DNA of 64,000 nucleotides, from assembly GCA_029582165.1 (NCBI GenBank), contig CM055885.1:10910729-10974728 (forward strand). Direction: 5' to 3'. A program made the translations under genes and the position numbers. The stretch comes from Portulaca oleracea. Lineage: Eukaryota; Streptophyta; Magnoliopsida; Caryophyllales; Portulacaceae. The notes beneath the pieces were generated by a model that made no database searches, was not told the origin of the DNA, and saw only the letters and a program-made list of their open reading frames with translations. Positions 53,950 through 64,000 of this stretch are shown piece by piece (within the stretch, counting starts at the first letter, position 1; every line of letters starts with the position of its first letter).

Positions 53950-56930
53950 AAAACTAGCAAGTTGTTGCTATTATATTGCTTTTGGGACTTAAAGTTTATC
54001 TTAACCTTCTAAGCTTATACTTGAACTCAATAATTAGTTATTTTGTTCATGCATTAAGCCGGAAATTGAATTTCCATTTCCTGTATGAAAGGAAGCTAAT
54101 TCCTTTGAAAATAGGAAGGTGATGCTTCGACATTTCTAAGGATTGAATCACTTATGATACTGACATTTATTGAATGTCCAGTATGCATAACATTTAGATA
54201 AACATGTTCATCACATCTTATGCTAAAAGGCTAAATATCTTACTCAAACCTAGCTTACATGTTGGTTTGATTGGAAAAAGGTCTCCACATGCATATTTGT
54301 GCAAGCATTTAGGATGATTTTGAGCTCAAAACATTTGCTATTTTCGATGCCTTTTCTGATGGGAAAAATGGCTATATCACCTTTTACTAGAATTGGTAAG
54401 CGAACTAGTGAGCTTTTTCGACTGGTATATTTGGATGTATTTGGCCCTATAAGAAAGTAGTACTAAAGGTAGGTGTTAGCAATTCATTGTTTTCTGATGA
54501 TTTGAGTATGACATGGTTATGTCTGCCTGATGCGCCATGAATTGGAATCTTTAAAATGTTTAAAGCATTCCAGAATGAGATACAGAATTAGCTTGGCATA
54601 ATGTTTAAAGACCTTTTGTTGGTTCTTGGTTCTTAACATATGAGCCAAGAGTTCGCTGATCATCTTACAGATCGTGAAGTTGTTTTATAACTCTATCTCC
54701 TTTGAGAACACCACTGCTAATGATGTGTCTGATTGGATGCGAATGATGCTAGTTGATTCTGATTGTTATGTTGGCTTTTTGAGTGGATGTTCTTGAATTC
54801 ATACCTTCCTTAATTGCATGTCTCATTTTGAACATAATTCCCATCAAAGTTGTTCAAAGGACACCATTTGAGATATGGAGAGGATAGGTTATTGGTCTGT
54901 CTTCTCTTAAGATTTAGGGTTGTGAAGGCTATGTTGAGATTTGACCAATGACTTGCTTGCACCTAAATCTGAGGAATGTTACTTTGTGGATTATCCGAAA
55001 GAAACCAAAAGATACTTCTTATACACTCGTTCCGAGGATAAAGTGTTTGTATCTCAAAAGCTTTCTCCTTAGAGATCGTGCATATCTCTAAGAGAAAGAG
55101 TGGAAGAGATTTATGAACTTCTGAAGTTCATGAGCCACCAACTACTTCTCCCATTCCTATCCATAACACCCTACTACACTCACTCAAAACACTTCTTGAT
55201 CGTCGGCAAGTGTGGACTGAGGTTAAAGTAGTTGAGGTTCAGATGGATGAGGCTCAAAAGTGTTGAGGACCGAACTTAAGGAGTTGAGGCTGATTGGATG
55301 AACAACTTATGGAAGAACCTTTTGGTAGGTTGGGTATAAAGATATGTCAGGCTAAGAGATGTGGTTATCTCACTGCCGACACATGTGTATTACTTTTAGA
55401 AGTGATAAGTCTACCACCTACAAGCAGCTTTTGAAAGACCGAATTGCATCAAATGGCTAAGAGCCATGAAATCCAATATGGACTCCATGTCTCAAATATC
55501 TTTATAGTAAAAATTGACATAGATGGTAAATCGGATGTTTACAATTCTCAACTGGTTGTTAAGGACTCAAGTTCATGGTTGTGACTAAGAAGAGGCATGT
55601 TCACTAGTGGTGATACATAAATCTATTAGGATACTCCTATCCATAGTGCATGGTATCACTATTAGATGGTGATTGGACGTTAAAAGCGTTTTCTTAGACT
55701 GGTCTTGGAAATGGTTGGTGCGTGTGACACAACCTTAAGGTTTTGAAGTTCCCACATGTGTTAGGAAAGGTCCTTAAGCTGCAAAAGGGCATGTGTGGTC
55801 TTTCGCAGGCTTTTAGGAGTTAGGATCAATAAGTTGATAAGGTGATCAAAGAGTTTGATCTCCTAAAGAATCTTGAAAGTTCTTGCAGTTGCAAGAAATT
55901 CAATGGGAGTTAAGTTATCTTTATGGTCTAGTATGTCGTTGACAAACTCTTAGTTGGAAACGACATTCCTTTGTCGGAGTCATGTCAAGTTTTTGGCTTA
56001 GGAAGAATTTCCAAATGTGGAGGACCTCGGCAAGGCTTAGTACATACGTAGAGTTAAGATCTATGGGAATAGATCAATATCTTTGATTGGTTGAATCAAA
56101 CTACTTATGTTGATAAGTTGTTGTATCAGTTCAACAAAATTCCAAGAAGGATTTGATCCTATCATCAATGACACATATCTCGGTAAAACAGTTTGTAGTT
56201 GACATATGAAGACCAAAAGCAGATGAATAATGTGTTTTATTCTATGCAAAGACATCGTTTATGTATGCCATATTATGTACTAAACTGCACGTGGCTGATA
56301 TCTTGAGTGTGTACAATCGAATTTTCAACTTGTTTGAAACCCTGGGCTATTGTGGTAAAATATTCAACATTATGAGATGAACTAAGGAATTGTCCTTACT
56401 TCATAGAGGTGATGAGCGGCTAAGTGTAAAAGGTTACACTAATGTTGAGACATAGATAGTCTCCAGAGTTAGTCTGGTCATTTCTAGTGTATATATAAAG
56501 AGATTGTTAGTTGGAGAAGTTCCAAGCGAGACTCTTTTGTGGAATCTACATATAAGTCTGAGTACATCGCAGCTAGGAAAGCTGCCCTGGTGACTGTGTG
56601 GATGAAAGAGTTTATCATAAGGCTTGGTGACTAGTGTTACACAATGAAAGGCATGAATTCTCTTTAGGGACATTGCTCAAACTGAACCAACTAGGGCGCA
56701 CAAACAAGGCCACACACGAATCCCTTGCAAATCACATCGTTCGAATGATATTCGAAGTGAGTGATAATGAAATTTGCAAGGTTCTTGCTTATGCGAAATG
56801 TCACACATTAAACCTCTATAGCAAGCTTAGCATAAAGGGTTATACACGGCTACAACATAACAGTTATGCGAAGGGCATAGGCTTTTGATGCATTAGGGAG
56901 TGCATAATGATTTACTTCTCTTGGAAGAAT
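53950..56930 (+). pseudogene. Decayed Ty1/copia polyprotein
   Basis: Fragments in changing frames follow the copia order. Integrase: KMAISPFTRIGKRTSELF and FDDLSRYGYVCLM-like pieces near 54370-54540, and TPFEIW near 54860. Then ECYFVDYPKETK-type pieces near 54970-55010. RT: RAMKSNMDSM near 55470, LVYVDD-like remnants near 55930, and AYI-GI-IYRDRS-like pieces near 56040. RNase H: SWRSSKRDSFVESTYKSEYI and AARKAALVTVWMKEFI near 56510-56625, then an HKQGHTR-type piece near 56700. Stops are frequent. This is an old element with no coding potential. Confidence 0.82.
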
Positions 56931-58790
56931 GATTAGTGAGTTGTAATTGCATTGGTGAATACGCCTGAATTACTCCTCATGCTTGTACTGTTCTCGAGTT
57001 GTAAAGATATTATATTCATCGATAATATAATTATTCTGTTCAATTTTTGGGTTTAGAATTGAACGAACGTCCAAAAGGTTAGCATGTCCGAAATTGGAAG
57101 ATCAAATGGTGTCTAATCTTATGAAGCCCCATTTGGTGAACTTGGTATTGCTAAGCCTAGTCGAAAGTCGACTAAGTTCCTAATTGGGTCATCATATTGG
57201 GACAATGATGATTGCTATCAATTAGCATGTAGGATTGACATGATGATCGTGTTTTATGATCATAGGTTATTAGATGCTGAGGTGAATCACATGGGTAAGG
57301 TGTTGGGAACACTTACTGAATTGACCCATAGTAGGAGCACTTTAAGTTTGTGAATGTCATAAGTGACTCCTACTAAACTAAAGAAAATTCCTCAATCTTG
57401 AGTTCTTTACACTTCATGCATGATTCGTTGTAACTTTGGAACGCGTCTGAAACTTCTCGTAACAGGAGATGATGTGGGTAGTGTCTGGGTTGCTTCGGAT
57501 CAAGAAGTGACTTGTAGTTGAACAAGACGACATTGTCCTTCCTCTTTGAGGGGTAAGTGTCTCACATGCCACTCGGCGAGCTTGGATTTTGAAATGTATG
57601 GCCAGACGTGGATAGATCAATAGTTGATCATCTTATTTGTAAGTCTAACTCGAAGGTCGAGAAACATTCGAGTTCAATAAAAATGACATTTTCTTACCTT
57701 ACCCGAATACGAGACATTAAGCGACAAGTGAGTTTTGCAAATTGAACACTTGTGGGACAAGTGAGAGATAGTTGGGAATGTCTCGACAATGCTCAATTTC
57801 ATCCGAGTACTCTAGTTAATTCAATGATTAATGAATTTGCTAAAATCCCACTTAATCATGATTGAATGGTTCGATCATAACCTTATTAGTTGGTCCCACA
57901 GGGTCACACAAGTCAGTGACTTGAAAGTAATGTGTATGTGGAAAAAGGTCCAGGGCAATATGAATTGAACCAGGGGAAGCTCGGAGGACTATTTTGGTGA
58001 AAATGGGGCCACCATGGATGGTGGCCTTGCCATGGTCCGTGGCAACCTCCTCTTCAACAGAATCAGTTATGTTGCCCACCACGATCCGTGGTGAGGTACC
58101 ATATATAGTCCGTGGTTAAGTGCAGGGCACGCATCCCACATCCGAAGATTAACTCTTCCTTTCCTTTTCTCTCTCCTATATATATGAAGCCCATGGGATG
58201 CCAAAGAGTGTCTTTCCATCCCATGAGGCCCGTTTAAGGGTAATCTCCCTTTGGAGTTTTTGGTGAATGGGAAAGCTTTATGTGAGAAAGCTTTCGGTTT
58301 AGGACTACGAGGGTGATTCCTCGAGGTCCCATAGTTGGAAAGATCAATTGTATTTCATATGGTCCACATACTCATCCGATCTCGATTGGATCGAGATCGG
58401 GCGGTTTAGCAGCCAGTGTCACAAGTGTCGCGTGCACTGCTGTGGAGGTCTCCTAATATGGAGACTTCCCACTCGAAGTATGGAGTGACGCGTTCAATAG
58501 CCAAAGAGACATGTTCAAGAGTTAAAGATTGGCCGAGGCTTGTGTGTTCGAGAGATTTCCAGGTAAATGTTTCTTTCCTGTTGTTATTGTTTTGGGTCTG
58601 GGTAGATTAGGTGAAGTCCTAATTAGGGTTATAACTTCTTCCGCCCTAGTCTGGGTGTGTTAAATTAGATTGGGCCCACCACCCCATTTGGGACTAGATA
58701 GAATTTGGGCCTAGAGACCGTTCATAACCCATCAACTTGTCCTAAGGAGGGTACTACACATGAATGAGGTCTAATTGACAAAGCGTAGAG
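56931..58790. other. Probable 3' UTR/LTR region of the copia relic, no gene
   Basis: A TATA-like CTCCTATATATATGAAG lies at about 58175. Near it, CCATGGATGGTGG and GATCCGTGGTGAGG/CCATGGTCCGTGG motifs repeat between 58010 and 58115. These features suit an LTR promoter, but I could not find the matching second LTR to define the ends. Confidence 0.3.
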
Positions 58791-58794
58791 CGAG

Positions 58795-59110
58795 TTGATT
58801 TTCCATTCAAGGTCCATCATGAGCTGCGAAATTTGTAATTTGATCATCGATGGGGGGAGTTGCACAAATGTTGTACAAATATATGTGATTGGGAAGTTGG
58901 GGGTTCCTCCAAATTCGCATCCTCACCCATGCTCTTTGAAATGGCTCGGCAACAAAGGTGATTTTAAGGTAACTAATCAAACTTTAATCAATCTTTCAAT
59001 TGGTTTTAAGTATCGTCATGCTATATTATGTGATGTTGTGTCTATGAATGCATGTCACATTTTATTGGAGCGACTATGGCAAATCATTAGTAAAGTAGAA
59101 AAGGGAGTTT
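58795..59110 (+). pseudogene. Ty3/gypsy protease fragment
   Basis: An open frame reads FHSRSIMSCEICNLIIDGGS then CTNVV, LKWLGNKGDFKV and ACHILLERLWQ. IIDGGSCTN is the aspartic-protease site (family usually D-S/G-G), and HILLGRPWQ-like sequence is its conserved second motif. It is the upstream part of the gypsy relic that resumes at about 60440; two MITE-like insertions lie between. Confidence 0.75.
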
Positions 59111-59277
59111 CTCCTTGGGGTTTGAGCTCTTTGTTGTGTGTTGTGATGCTTGGTTGCTTGCAAGTTGCATGTGTGTGATTGGCTTTTTTTTTGCTTTTTT
59201 TTGTTTATTTCTTTATTTATTCTCCTTTATATTGTTATTATTATTTTATTTTATTCCTTAATTTGATAGGTAGAATA

Positions 59278-59278
59278 T

Positions 59279-59316
<38 letters not shown>
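59278..59316. repeat. (TAA)n microsatellite
   Basis: A perfect AAT/TAA run of about 13 units. Confidence 0.95.
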
Positions 59317-59385
59317 GTGACACCAACAGTTTGTGTGTAAATTTAATGCAAGATAAATATTATAAAAGAATACCCCCAATTTTAA

Positions 59386-59917
59386 GGCCCTGTTATTTTG
59401 TGTGGTGGGATATATGGTGGGTGGTATAGGTGGAATAAGTCGGATAAGTATTATAGTATTTGAAAAGATAAGTGATATGAGCCCCATATCATTAAAATAT
59501 ATGAATTAAATGTATAGTTTATAATTTTTAATAAGTTACTGTGATTAAGGTAAGTCGCATCAGTCACATTACTTATTTAATGTATAGATAATCTTTAAAT
59601 ACATTATATTATATGTAAGATAGGTAAGATAGCTGAAGAGTGGGAAATGTGAGATGGAGTGGGTGGATAGAATATTGTTTGAAAATGTAAGTCACACAAT
59701 GAATTTTTTTAATATAGTTTATAATTTTTAATAAAAGTATAGTGAGTAAAAAAAGTCATATCATTCACAGTATTTATTAAATATATAAATTTTTAAATAT
59801 ATATTATGTAAAATAAATAAGAACAGCATGAATTAAGAGTGTGAAAAAGATGGAATAAAATAACATAAATATGATAAATAAGATAAATTTATTATACATA
59901 ACCAAAAAAACAGAGCC
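59386..59917. mobile_element. PIF/Tourist-like MITE with TSD TAA
   Basis: The left end GGCCCTGTTATTTTGTG and the inverted right end GGCTCTGTTTTTTTGGTTATG pair. TAA flanks both sides (59383-59385 and 59918-59920). It is AT-rich inside, with repeated TATAGTTTATAATTTTTAATAA segments near 59511 and 59708. Confidence 0.75.
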
Positions 59918-59996
59918 TAACTCGTCTGTATGACGGACATCATAGCTAGTTAATAAACATGCAATTCACGATTGGATGGAAAACACATAAACTTTT

Positions 59997-60381
59997 AGGG
60001 TAAACAAAAAGAGGAAAATTTTCACATGCCCTTTTTCAGGTTTATGACATTTATAAATTCCACCTTGACCTTTTAGAGTTAATATTTACCTCCCCTATCC
60101 TTTTGAACTAATTTAATTTAGCAAAATTTTCGTGAATTTAGCAACTTTTCCAGTCAAGATGTGACTAGTGATGAAATTTGTTTGCTAAAATTATCGTTAA
60201 TTTTCCTAAATAAATATCATCACAATCACACATTCACTGAAAAAGTTTTTAAATTTACCGAAAAGGTTGCTCAATTAAATTGGTTCAACAGGCGGGGGGA
60301 GATAAATATTAACTCAAAAAAGTCAGGAGGAATTATAAATGTCATAAACGTGAAGGGGGTATGTGCAATTTTTTCAAGGGT
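59997..60381. mobile_element. Foldback MITE-like element, probable TSD TAAACTTTT/TAAACTTAC
   Basis: The left arm (TTCACATGCCC, GGTTTATGACATTTATAA, GAGTTAATATTTACCTCCCC) is inverted in the right arm (GGTATGTGCAATT, TTATAAATGTCATAAACGTG, GATAAATATTAACTC on the plus strand), each about 170 bp. Candidate 9-bp flanking repeats agree at 7 of 9. The outer 15-20 bp of the arms pair poorly, so the ends are approximate. Confidence 0.6.
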
Positions 60382-60439
60382 TAAACTTACATTGTGAGCT
60401 CCTCATGAGCTACTACCATCGAAACCCGAGGTAGGATGT

Positions 60440-62570
60440 GAGAAGCCTAAACACTTGAGTGGAACACGGGTCGAGAAGGCTCTTGGAAAGGGGAAGAAAA
60501 TATACACCTTACTCTGCCTTGAGACCAATAAAAGTGAGGAAGTCAACCTACCAGACCCTCTTGTCAGTTGTCGCCCCTTTGCTAGAACAGTATCGAGATG
60601 TGTTTCCCCAAGACTTACCATCGAGTCTCCCACCTATTCGTAGAATTGAACATCAAATTAGTCTCATTCTCGATGCCTCTTTACCCAACAAGGCGACGTA
60701 TATGTGCCATCCAATGGAAACCTAGGAATTGCAACGCCAATTATATGAGCTTATTGAGCGTGATTATGTTCGAGAGAGCATGAGTCCATGTTCGGTTCCA
60801 ACCTTGCTAGTCCCAAGAAAGACGACACTTTTCAAATGTGTGTGGATAGTTGCGCGATCAACAACATCACTATCAAGTATCGGTATCTCATACCACAGCT
60901 CGATGACATGTTGGATGAGCTCCACGGATCATGGATCTTTTCAAAAATTGACATACGAAGCGATTATCATCAAATTTGAACGAGGGAAGGAGATGAATGG
61001 AAAACGACATTCAAAATGAAAGGAGGTTTGTATGAGTGGTTGGTTATGACTTTTGGTCAATCAAATGCTCCTAGCACATTCATTAGGCCTATGAATGAGG
61101 TTCTTTGACCATTCATCGGCAAGTTGTTGCCTACTTCGATGATGTTTTGATGTACTCCTGGAATGAGATTGAGCATCTTAGTCATCTTGAGGCGGTCAAA
61201 ATTTTTGAGGCAACAAAAGCTATAGAAAAAGATTGAAAAGTGTGAATTCTTCAAAACTAAAGTTGTTTTCTTGGGCTACATCATTTGCAAGGACGGGATC
61301 TCAATGGATTCATCCATGCTGGAAGCCATCCGTTCTTAACTGACCCCATCTTCCATTATCGAGGAACAAAGTTTCCATGGGTTAGCCTCATACTATCGGA
61401 GATTTATATAGGATTTCAGAACCATCGTCGCACCTATCATAGAGTGTTTGAACAGGACGTTCTAATGAACTAGAGCGACACGACAAACATTCGAAAAGTT
61501 AAAGTTCAAGTTGTATGAGGCTCCAATGTTGGCTCCCTCCGACTTTTCCCAAGTATTTGAGATCGATTGCGATGCGAACGGTGTTGGGAATGGAGTCGTA
61601 CTTATGCAAAATCAACAATTAGTCACCTACTTCAATGAGAAGCTCAACAGTTCCCGGAAAGACTATTCAACTTATGATAAGGAATTCTACGCCTTGGACC
61701 ATTGGTCACACTATCTTTGACCTAGGAATTTTGTCTTGCATTGCGACCACGAGGCTCTCAAGTACTTGAATGAACATCATAAGCTCAACTCTCGACATAC
61801 TAAATGTGTTAGATTCCTCCAAAGCTTTAATTTTGTAGCGAAACACATGAAGAAGAGCGTGAATATTGTGACATATGCGCTCTTGAGACATCATTCCTTG
61901 TTGTCTATTGTGGAAGCTCAAATTTTCGGCTTTCAACATATCAAGGATTTCTATAAAGAAGATGACGATTTTCAATCTTTTCTTGACGGAGATGGAGGTT
62001 CGTATGTGAAGCAAGAAAGTTTCTTCTTTGGAAATAGATTGTGTATAACCGTTGTCCATTGAGGAAGCTACTAGTCGAGGAGGTACATAGTGGAGGTCTT
62101 GCTGGGTACTTCGACATCAACAAGACCCTAGACATGCTTAAGGAGCATTTCTATTGTCCGAAGAATGGTGGTGATGTTTAAGATGTGATCTCAAAGTGTA
62201 CTACTTGTCAACGAGCCAAGAGCAAATTTCATCAAGGGCTATATACACCTTTTCCAGTTACTCAAGGTCCTTGGGAAGACTTGAGTATGAACTTCATCGT
62301 AGCACTACCGAGAACTTCAAGGGGATAAGAAGCAATTATGGTGCTTATGGATCGGTTATCAAAGATTACGCACTTCATAGCTTGTGAGAAAACCGAAGAT
62401 GCATCCTTCATTAACTCTCTTTTTCAAGGAGATTGAGAGGCTTCACGAATCACGACATTACAAGGAGTATTGTTTTGGACAGGTAAGCAAAATTTCTCAA
62501 GCATTTTTGGAAATCTTTATAGAAGTTGTTGGTAGCTAAATTGCTCTTTAGTATCTTGAATCACCCCATC
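60440..62570 (+). pseudogene. Ty3/gypsy pol relic: RT, RNase H, integrase (truncated)
   Basis: Pieces in several frames: SLPPIRRIEHQI (linker before RT), [77 protein letters not shown], RNase H (FEIDCDANGVGNGVVLMQ, AYFNEKL-like, DHEALKYL), integrase zinc region (GLAGYFDINKTLDML and CTTCQRAKSKFHQGLY) and integrase start (LSMNFIVALPR, LMDRLSKITHFIAC). It stops near 62570 within the integrase core. Many stops and frame changes. The 3' part and LTR are missing, so the element is truncated as well as decayed. Confidence 0.85.
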
Positions 62571-62727
62571 GAAGAAAATATATCCGATCAGAAACATTAG
62601 TAAATAAACTGATCAAATAACAACCAAAACTATCTAATGTACAACAATATGTGCACTGAAGAAAAGCCCCACCATTTGACAGTAACATACCTCCATAGGG
62701 GCGGATCCAATATGGGTTCACGTGGGC

Positions 62728-63292
62728 TAGGGGTGTTCACGGGGCGGGTACTTGAACCGCTTGGATAAATTTTCTAGGTACCCGAAAATTCGGGGCAGAC
62801 AAACCCTCGAACCGTGACCGTAATCGAAACTACCGGGTACTCGAAAGTTTCAGGGCGGATACCGGTTAAAAAAAACTGATTAATTATAATCATATGAGTT
62901 TCCAATTTTTATTTTTAATTTGTAATTATTAATTACCACTTCAGTAGCAAAAAATGTTTCAAAAATGTTCTGAAACTAGGTCAGCAGGACCACTAGCACT
63001 GAGTTTCCATACGTTTTGAGTTTTTGGAGGATTTGAAATTGGAGCATTGAGCGCCAACATTAAGATAAATTAGGATTGTTTCCAAATTAAACTTTGGGCC
63101 TAGACAGTGGACTGAAGATTGGAAAAAGATGGACAAAAATTAAATATGGACCTAAATGTTAAATTTAATTTCGGGTAATTTGGGTACCCGAAAGCACCTA
63201 GAGGTCGATCCGTAACCGAAATAATTAACCGAAAATATTCCGAGACGGATACCCGACTCGATTAAAATTGATTTTTTCGGGGCGGTTCCCTA
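62728..63292. mobile_element. hAT-like CGGGTACCCG-rich segment upstream of SCC4
   Basis: Starts CTAGGGGTGTTCACGGGG and ends CGGTTCCCTAG. Inside, GGGTACCCGAA / GGGTACTCGAA motifs appear in both orientations (for example near 62790, 62830 and 63180). TIRs pair only over CTAGGG(G/A), and no 8-bp TSD was found. It lies about 165 bp upstream of the SCC4 start codon, so it sits in or next to the promoter. Confidence 0.5.
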
Positions 63293-63456
63293 GATTAAAC
63301 AAGAAGTTTCCAAACATCAAGATAAATTGGAGCACGCTTGTTTCCAAAATAAACATAGATGTATAAATTTGTAGTTCGAAGCGGGAGAGCAACTGGGAGC
63401 ATTTGTTTGGTTGAAGAGGGAAAGCAAGCAAAAAAGGAGAAAGGGGGTTAGTGAAA
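63293..63456 (+). promoter_or_regulatory. Short 5' flank/UTR of SCC4
   Basis: Only about 164 bp separate the hAT-like segment from the ATG. It is GA-rich just before the start (GAAAAAGGAGAAAGGGGG-type). No TATA box is obvious. Confidence 0.35.
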
Positions 63457-64000
63457 ATGGAGGGAGTAGCAGAAGGGTTATGGGGGTTGGCAGACATGCA
63501 CGAGGAGAAAGGTGAGATTTCTAAAGCAATCAAGTGTTTGGAGGGAATTTGCCAGAGCCCAGTTTCATTCCTTCCAATAATCGAAGTCAAAACCCGTCTT
63601 CGCATCGCCACACTCTTGCTCCGCCATTGCCACAACGTCACCCACGCTAAAGCCCACCTCGAACGCTCTGTATCTATTCTCTCCCTCTCATTTTTCTCTT
63701 ACTCGATCTTTAATTATATTTCTAGGGTTTAATTTTCCTTTCTTTGCAGCAACTGCTCCTGAATTCCATCCCATCTTGTTTCGAGTTGAAATGTCGAGCC
63801 TACAGCTTGCTTGCTCAATCTTATCACCTTGTTGGGGCTATTCCCAATCAGAAGCAGATTTTGAACAAGGCACTTGATCTCACTCAGTCTCTTCCTGATC
63901 GGTACTGCTTTTTCTTTTCCCCATTACAATTCGCACAAACTAGTTAATTGAATTTTGCTTCGGAACAAGGATCACATAATTAAGCTGCTTGTAAAATTTC
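63457..64000 (+). CDS. SCC4: SCC4/MAU2 cohesin-loading factor, 5' part (cut by window edge)
   Basis: Exon 1 (63457-63669, phase 0) encodes MEGVAEGLWGLADMHEEKGE and EVKTRLRIATLLLRHCHNV, ending with AHLERS at donor GTATCT. Exon 2 (63750-63901, phase 2) follows the acceptor TTTGCAG. It encodes QLLLNSIPSCFELKCRAYSL and SYHLVGAIPNQKQILNKALD, then donor GTACTG. This is the TPR-like start of plant SCC4, the partner of SCC2 in loading cohesin onto chromatin. The ATG choice is set by the conserved MEGVAEGLWGL N-terminus. Downstream exons lie outside the window. No frame damage is seen in the visible part. Confidence 0.92.

Overview
This window is nuclear DNA from a flowering plant, most likely a eudicot. 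It is AT-rich, its genes are split by GT-AG introns, and it is crowded with plant transposon types: MULEs, hAT, PIF/Tourist-like and Stowaway MITEs, Ty3/gypsy chromoviruses, Ty1/copia, LINE and TRIM. Only two host genes are clearly supported. One is a complete ten-exon gene for a plastid-targeted DedA/VTT (SNARE-associated) membrane protein at 11128-17721 (+). The other is the 5' end of the cohesin-loader gene SCC4/MAU2, from 63457 to the right edge (+). Almost everything else is mobile or decayed mobile DNA.

Left part (1-10060): a LINE ORF1-like pseudogene (RRM plus DUF4283-like), an AT-rich stretch with diverged repeats, a foldback MULE MITE with a perfect 9-bp target-site duplication (TSD), a threefold tandem repeat of about 1.35 kb, and a Pack-MULE that has captured part of a DUF579 (glucuronoxylan methyltransferase / IRX15-type) gene. 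The tandem repeat joins the middle of the MITE to the Pack-MULE's left terminal inverted repeat (TIR).

DedA gene (11128-17721): intron 7 holds a nest readable from TSDs. A MULE (TSD TTTTCAATA) contains a hAT element (8-bp TSD, one mismatch), which contains a TRIM retrotransposon (TSD GAAAC, identical-length LTRs, initiator-tRNA primer site).

Middle (18377-45540): a broken chromovirus with 253-bp LTRs; a Tourist-like MITE; a 6.56-kb MuDR-like MULE (10-bp TSD) with a decayed transposase gene on the minus strand and a convergent GRF-zinc-finger/coiled-coil/membrane-tail gene on the plus strand; a Stowaway MITE; and a 10.2-kb Tekay-like chromovirus (minus orientation, TSD GTATC) with 2.1-kb LTRs and a nearly open gag-pol. 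Two related LTR-like segments, 15.6 kb apart, lie outside the first chromovirus and the large MULE.

Right part (45541-64000): more MITEs, a LINE 3' fragment, a second TRIM copy, a decayed Ty1/copia polyprotein, a decayed gypsy polyprotein split by two MITE-like elements, a hAT-like segment just upstream of SCC4, and SCC4 itself. The most interesting items are the two-gene MULE, the Pack-MULE with the DUF579 capture and its neighbouring triplication, and the nested TRIM. LTR differences in the Tekay element fall at CAG/CTG sites and may be sequence-accuracy artefacts.
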